A stretch of 64,000 bases of DNA, taken from positions 62,001 through 126,000 of the forward strand of contig NZ_JAAGKO020000017.1 of assembly GCF_027947535.2 (NCBI RefSeq). The letters are read 5' to 3'. The stretch is from Streptantibioticus silvisoli (GTDB lineage: Bacteria > Actinomycetota > Actinomycetes > Streptomycetales > Streptomycetaceae). The notes beneath the pieces are model-generated. The model ran no database searches. It was not told the DNA's origin and worked only from the letters and a program-made list of their open reading frames with translations. Made by a program: the position numbers and the translations under genes. Positions 61,563 through 64,000 of this stretch are shown piece by piece (the first letter of the stretch is position 1; every line of letters begins with the position of its first letter).

Positions 61563-63839
61563 TCAGAGCGCCGGCGTGAACCGTTCCCACACGCGGTGGT
61601 TGCCGAGCAGTTCGGTGACGTTCTCCAGTACGGTCCGCGCGCTGTCGCCGGTCGCGACACCCGGGGCGTCGGAGGGGATGCCGGCCGCCTCCAGGGCGGT
61701 GATGCCGGTGGCCCAGGCCCCGATCGCCTTCCCGTGCCGGTACGCCTCGGACAGCATCAGCAGCACCCGGGGGTCGACGGCCCGGACCTGCGCTGTCGCG
61801 TCGTCCACCTTGGCATCCCGCGCGCCGTAGGCGTCCGCACCGGGCGGCGGGCTGCCGGCGAGCAGGAGGGCGTCGAACTCCGTGGACCTGGCCGCGGTGA
61901 AGGTGCGCTGGACGTCGAGGGCGTCGGCGCCGGTGCCGAGCCTGCCGCCCACCGGGGCGACCACCAGCGGGACCATCGCCGCGTCCAGCACCGCCTGGCG
62001 CACCGAGCGGACCGCGTCGAGGTCCTCCCCGTCGGTGACGATGCCGATGATCCGACCGTCGGCCGGCCAGGTCTGCCCGAGCTGGGAGAGGGCCGGACTC
62101 GGCTCGACCGCCGCCGGCCGCACGGTCGCCTCGGGGGCGGGGAGCCCGAGCCCGGCCGCGACCTGGGCGCACAGTTCCGCGTCGATGTTCGCGAGCACGA
62201 GCAGCGCCCGTTCCTTGATCGCCGTCTCCCAGCACTTGCTGAGTTCGAAGGTGTACGCGGCGGCGATGTGCTCGCGCTCGGTGGGCGTCATGCTCAGCCA
62301 GAACAACCGGGGCTGGCTGAAGTGGTCGTCGAAGGAGGCCGGCGCCTCGCGCACCTTGCGTGCGGCGGGGACCTCGGCGGGGACCTCGATGTAGGCGCCG
62401 GTGTCGGCTCCGGCCAGGAACGGGCAGCCGCCGTCGAGGGAGTTGGGCCGGTAGGGAGCGACACCGCGGTGGACGGCGGTCTGGTGCATGCCGTCGCGCA
62501 GCATGTCGTTGACCGGGATGTGGGTGCGGTTGATGGGCAGCTGGGCGAAGTTGGGGCCGCCCAGCCGGCTGATCTGGGTGTCGAGGTAGGAGAACAGCCG
62601 GCCCTGGAGCAGCGGGTCGTTGGTGACGTCGATGCCGGGGACGAGGTGCCCGACGTGGAAGGCGACCTGCTCGGTCTCGGCGAAGTAGTTCGACGGGTTG
62701 GCGTTGAGCGTCAGCAGGCCGATCGGCTGAACCGGGGCCAGTTCCTCCGGCACGATCTTCGTCGGGTCCAGCAGGTCGATGCCCTCGAACATCTGCTCCT
62801 CGGTGTCGGGGAAGGTCTGCACCCCCAACTCCCATTGCGGGAACGCCCCGGCCTCGATGGCGTCCGCCAGGTCCCGGCGGTGGAAGTCGGGGTCCATTCC
62901 GCAGGTGATCTGCGCCTCCTCCCACACCAGGGAGTGCACGCCGAGCTTCGGCTTCCAGTGGAACTTCACCAGCGTGGTGCCACCATCGGCGTTCACCAGG
63001 CGGAAGGTGTGGACGCCGAAGCCCTCCATCATCCGGTACGAGCGCGGGATGCCGCGGTCCGACATGTTCCACAGCGTGTGGTGGGTGGCCTCGGTGTGCA
63101 GGGTGACGAAGTCCCAGAACGTGTCGTGGGCACTCTGCGCCTGCGGGATCTCCCGGTCCGGGTGCGGTTTGCCGGCATGGATGACGTCGGGGAACTTGAT
63201 CGCGTCCTGGATGAAGAAGACCGGGATGTTGTTGCCCACCAGGTCGAAGACGCCCTCGGAGGTGTAGAACTTCGTCGCGAAGCCCCGGGTGTCGCGCACG
63301 GTGTCGGCGGACCCGCGCGACCCCAGCACGGTCGAGAAGCGCACGAAGACGGGGGTCTCCACGTCCTTGCCCAGGAACGCGGCCTTGCTGAGCCGCGCGG
63401 CGCTGCCGTACCCCTGGAACACCCCGTGGGCGGCGGCGCCGCGGGCGTGCACGACCCGCTCGGGGATGCGCTCGTGGTCGAAGTGGGTGATCTTCTCCCG
63501 CAGGTGGTGGTCCTGGAGCAGCACCGGACCGCGCGGCCCCGCCTTCAGCGAGTGGTTCGTGTCGTACAGGCGCGTCCCCTGGGCGGTGGTCAGACGCTCC
63601 CCACCCTGCGCCACCTCCTTCTGCGCCGTCCCCGTCAGCTGGCCGGTAGGACTGTAGGTCTCCGGCCCACGCTGGTCGTGCTTGGGAGGCAGCGGCCCAC
63701 GCGGCTCGGACGGCTCCTGGAGCGCCGGAGCCTCGGACGCCGGCACACCCGGGATCTCGTTACCGCCCTGAATGGCCTCCTGCAGCTTGTCGACCGCCTT
63801 CTCCGCCGCGGCGGCCACCGGGTTCTTCTTCTCGCTCAC
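61563..63839 (-). CDS. katE: Large-subunit catalase (hydroperoxidase II / KatE type)
   Basis: A 758-residue monofunctional haem catalase of the large-subunit class. The core has the distal His in RVVHARGAAAHGVFQ, Asn in GNNIPVFFIQDAIKFPD and the proximal haem-ligand Tyr in RLFSYLDTQISRLG. The extra C-terminal flavodoxin/amidotransferase-like domain (about residues 600-758, GRIIGIVTDGEDLDAV..VAPVGGRLG) marks the large class. GTG 63839 gives SEKKNPVAAAAEKAVDKL; GTG 63866 is nine codons upstream. It detoxifies hydrogen peroxide, probably as part of the osmotic/stationary-phase response given the sigma-B-like promoter. Confidence 0.92.
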   Translation of the reverse strand: MSEKKNPVAAAAEKAVDKLQEAIQGGNEIPGVPASEAPALQEPSEPRGPLPPKHDQRGPETYSPTGQLTGTAQKEVAQGGERLTTAQGTRLYDTNHSLKAGPRGPVLLQDHHLREKITHFDHERIPERVVHARGAAAHGVFQGYGSAARLSKAAFLGKDVETPVFVRFSTVLGSRGSADTVRDTRGFATKFYTSEGVFDLVGNNIPVFFIQDAIKFPDVIHAGKPHPDREIPQAQSAHDTFWDFVTLHTEATHHTLWNMSDRGIPRSYRMMEGFGVHTFRLVNADGGTTLVKFHWKPKLGVHSLVWEEAQITCGMDPDFHRRDLADAIEAGAFPQWELGVQTFPDTEEQMFEGIDLLDPTKIVPEELAPVQPIGLLTLNANPSNYFAETEQVAFHVGHLVPGIDVTNDPLLQGRLFSYLDTQISRLGGPNFAQLPINRTHIPVNDMLRDGMHQTAVHRGVAPYRPNSLDGGCPFLAGADTGAYIEVPAEVPAARKVREAPASFDDHFSQPRLFWLSMTPTEREHIAAAYTFELSKCWETAIKERALLVLANIDAELCAQVAAGLGLPAPEATVRPAAVEPSPALSQLGQTWPADGRIIGIVTDGEDLDAVRSVRQAVLDAAMVPLVVAPVGGRLGTGADALDVQRTFTAARSTEFDALLLAGSPPPGADAYGARDAKVDDATAQVRAVDPRVLLMLSEAYRHGKAIGAWATGITALEAAGIPSDAPGVATGDSARTVLENVTELLGNHRVWERFTPAL

Positions 63840-63891
63840 GTCGTTCCGATCTTTCGGGGGAGTCACCGCACCAACGAAGTGCGTGCCACGC

Positions 63892-63915
63892 GTACCCCCG
63901 TAACCGGCCGAAAAC
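63892..63915 (-). promoter_or_regulatory. Sigma-B-like promoter of katE
   Basis: On the minus strand GTTT (63912-63915) and GGGTAC (63892-63897) are spaced by 14 nt, matching the actinomycete sigma-B consensus GTTT-N14-16-GGGTAT. The -10 lies 26 nt upstream of the first possible start codon. A sigma-B-dependent stress catalase is known in Streptomyces coelicolor (catB). Confidence 0.6.
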
Positions 63916-63972
63916 GCTCTTTATCGCTCTTGGCGCGAAAATTCACCCCATGAGAGTGGCGGGATCGTCGCA

Positions 63973-63999
63973 GGGTGTCCAGGGTGTCCAGGGTGTCCA
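63973..63999. repeat. 9-bp tandem repeat at the right edge
   Basis: GGGTGTCCA occurs three times in succession and may continue past the window end. In the frame opened by ATG 63950 it would encode Gln-Gly-Val repeats, but no ribosome site or further sequence is available to judge a gene. Confidence 0.8.
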
Positions 64000-64000
64000 G

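Noticed and set aside
63950-64000. Start of a gene at the right edge (Met-Arg-Val-Ala-Gly then repeats)
   Set aside because: Too short to judge, no ribosome site, and it overlaps the katE promoter side; reported only as a repeat.

Overview
The window is about 64 kb of very GC-rich DNA with actinomycete features: strong third-position GC, GTG and occasional TTG starts, 4-8 bp start/stop overlaps, sugar ABC importers without their own ATPase, and many LacI, ROK and IclR regulators. Individual proteins match Streptomyces families closely (CebR/CebEFG/BglC, formylglycine-generating enzyme, GH54 and GH6 enzymes). I read it as chromosomal DNA of Streptomyces or a close relative. I saw no rRNA, tRNA or CRISPR array.

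Most of the window is a plant-cell-wall catabolic region made of regulator-transporter-enzyme modules. (1) 1-4671: an SsuABC/TauABC-type importer led by a ROK regulator, then a formylglycine-generating enzyme, suggesting sulfonate or sulfate-ester use. (2) 4948-8343: a secreted GH54 arabinofuranosidase with a CBM13 domain, and an APC amino-acid permease. (3) 8365-11889: a three-gene operon encoding an EACC1-like protein, a caspase-like protease and a large helical protein of unknown function; this is the clearest candidate for a little-characterised system. (4) 12116-14646: a secreted lactonase-fold beta-propeller and a secreted beta-helix protein. (5) 15239-25453: the oxidative uronate/aldarate pathway (uronate dehydrogenase, glucarate dehydratase, ketodeoxyglucarate dehydratase, ketoglutarate-semialdehyde dehydrogenase) with an IclR regulator, a sugar importer and one conserved gene of unknown function. 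(6) 25891-32131: a hydrolase, a membrane protein, a GH6 cellulase divergent from a LacI regulator with twin identical operators, and an aldo/keto reductase divergent from an XRE regulator.

(7) 33069-50096: an L-rhamnose regulon. It has two GH78-like rhamnosidases, catabolic genes rhaI, a fused aldolase-dehydrogenase and rhaB, importer rhaTPQS and a LacI regulator. Six copies of a TGAAWCRWTTCA-type palindrome lie in front of its transcription units, four of them in the single divergent rhaI/rhaT intergenic region. The gaps inside the rhaI-aldolase-rhaB operon are unusually long (about 460 bp each) and contain GC-rich tandem repeats. (8) 50403-56551: the cellobiose system cebR / cebEFG-bglC with a textbook CebR box.

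(9) 56588-63839: general functions. These are a PPOX-family protein, a VOC protein divergent from a CGNR regulator that is probably translated from a leaderless mRNA, an NTF2-like protein, a decayed transposase, an ECF sigma factor with a coupled membrane protein, and a large-subunit catalase with a sigma-B-like promoter.

Functionally, secreted enzymes would release arabinose, cello-oligosaccharides, rhamnose and uronic acids. Dedicated importers take these up, and the intracellular pathways lead to 2-oxoglutarate (uronates), dihydroxyacetone phosphate plus a lactaldehyde-derived product (rhamnose), and glucose (cellobiose). The two importers without ATPases presumably share an MsiK-type ATPase encoded elsewhere. 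Assignments rest on recognised motifs and family knowledge; no database search was run.
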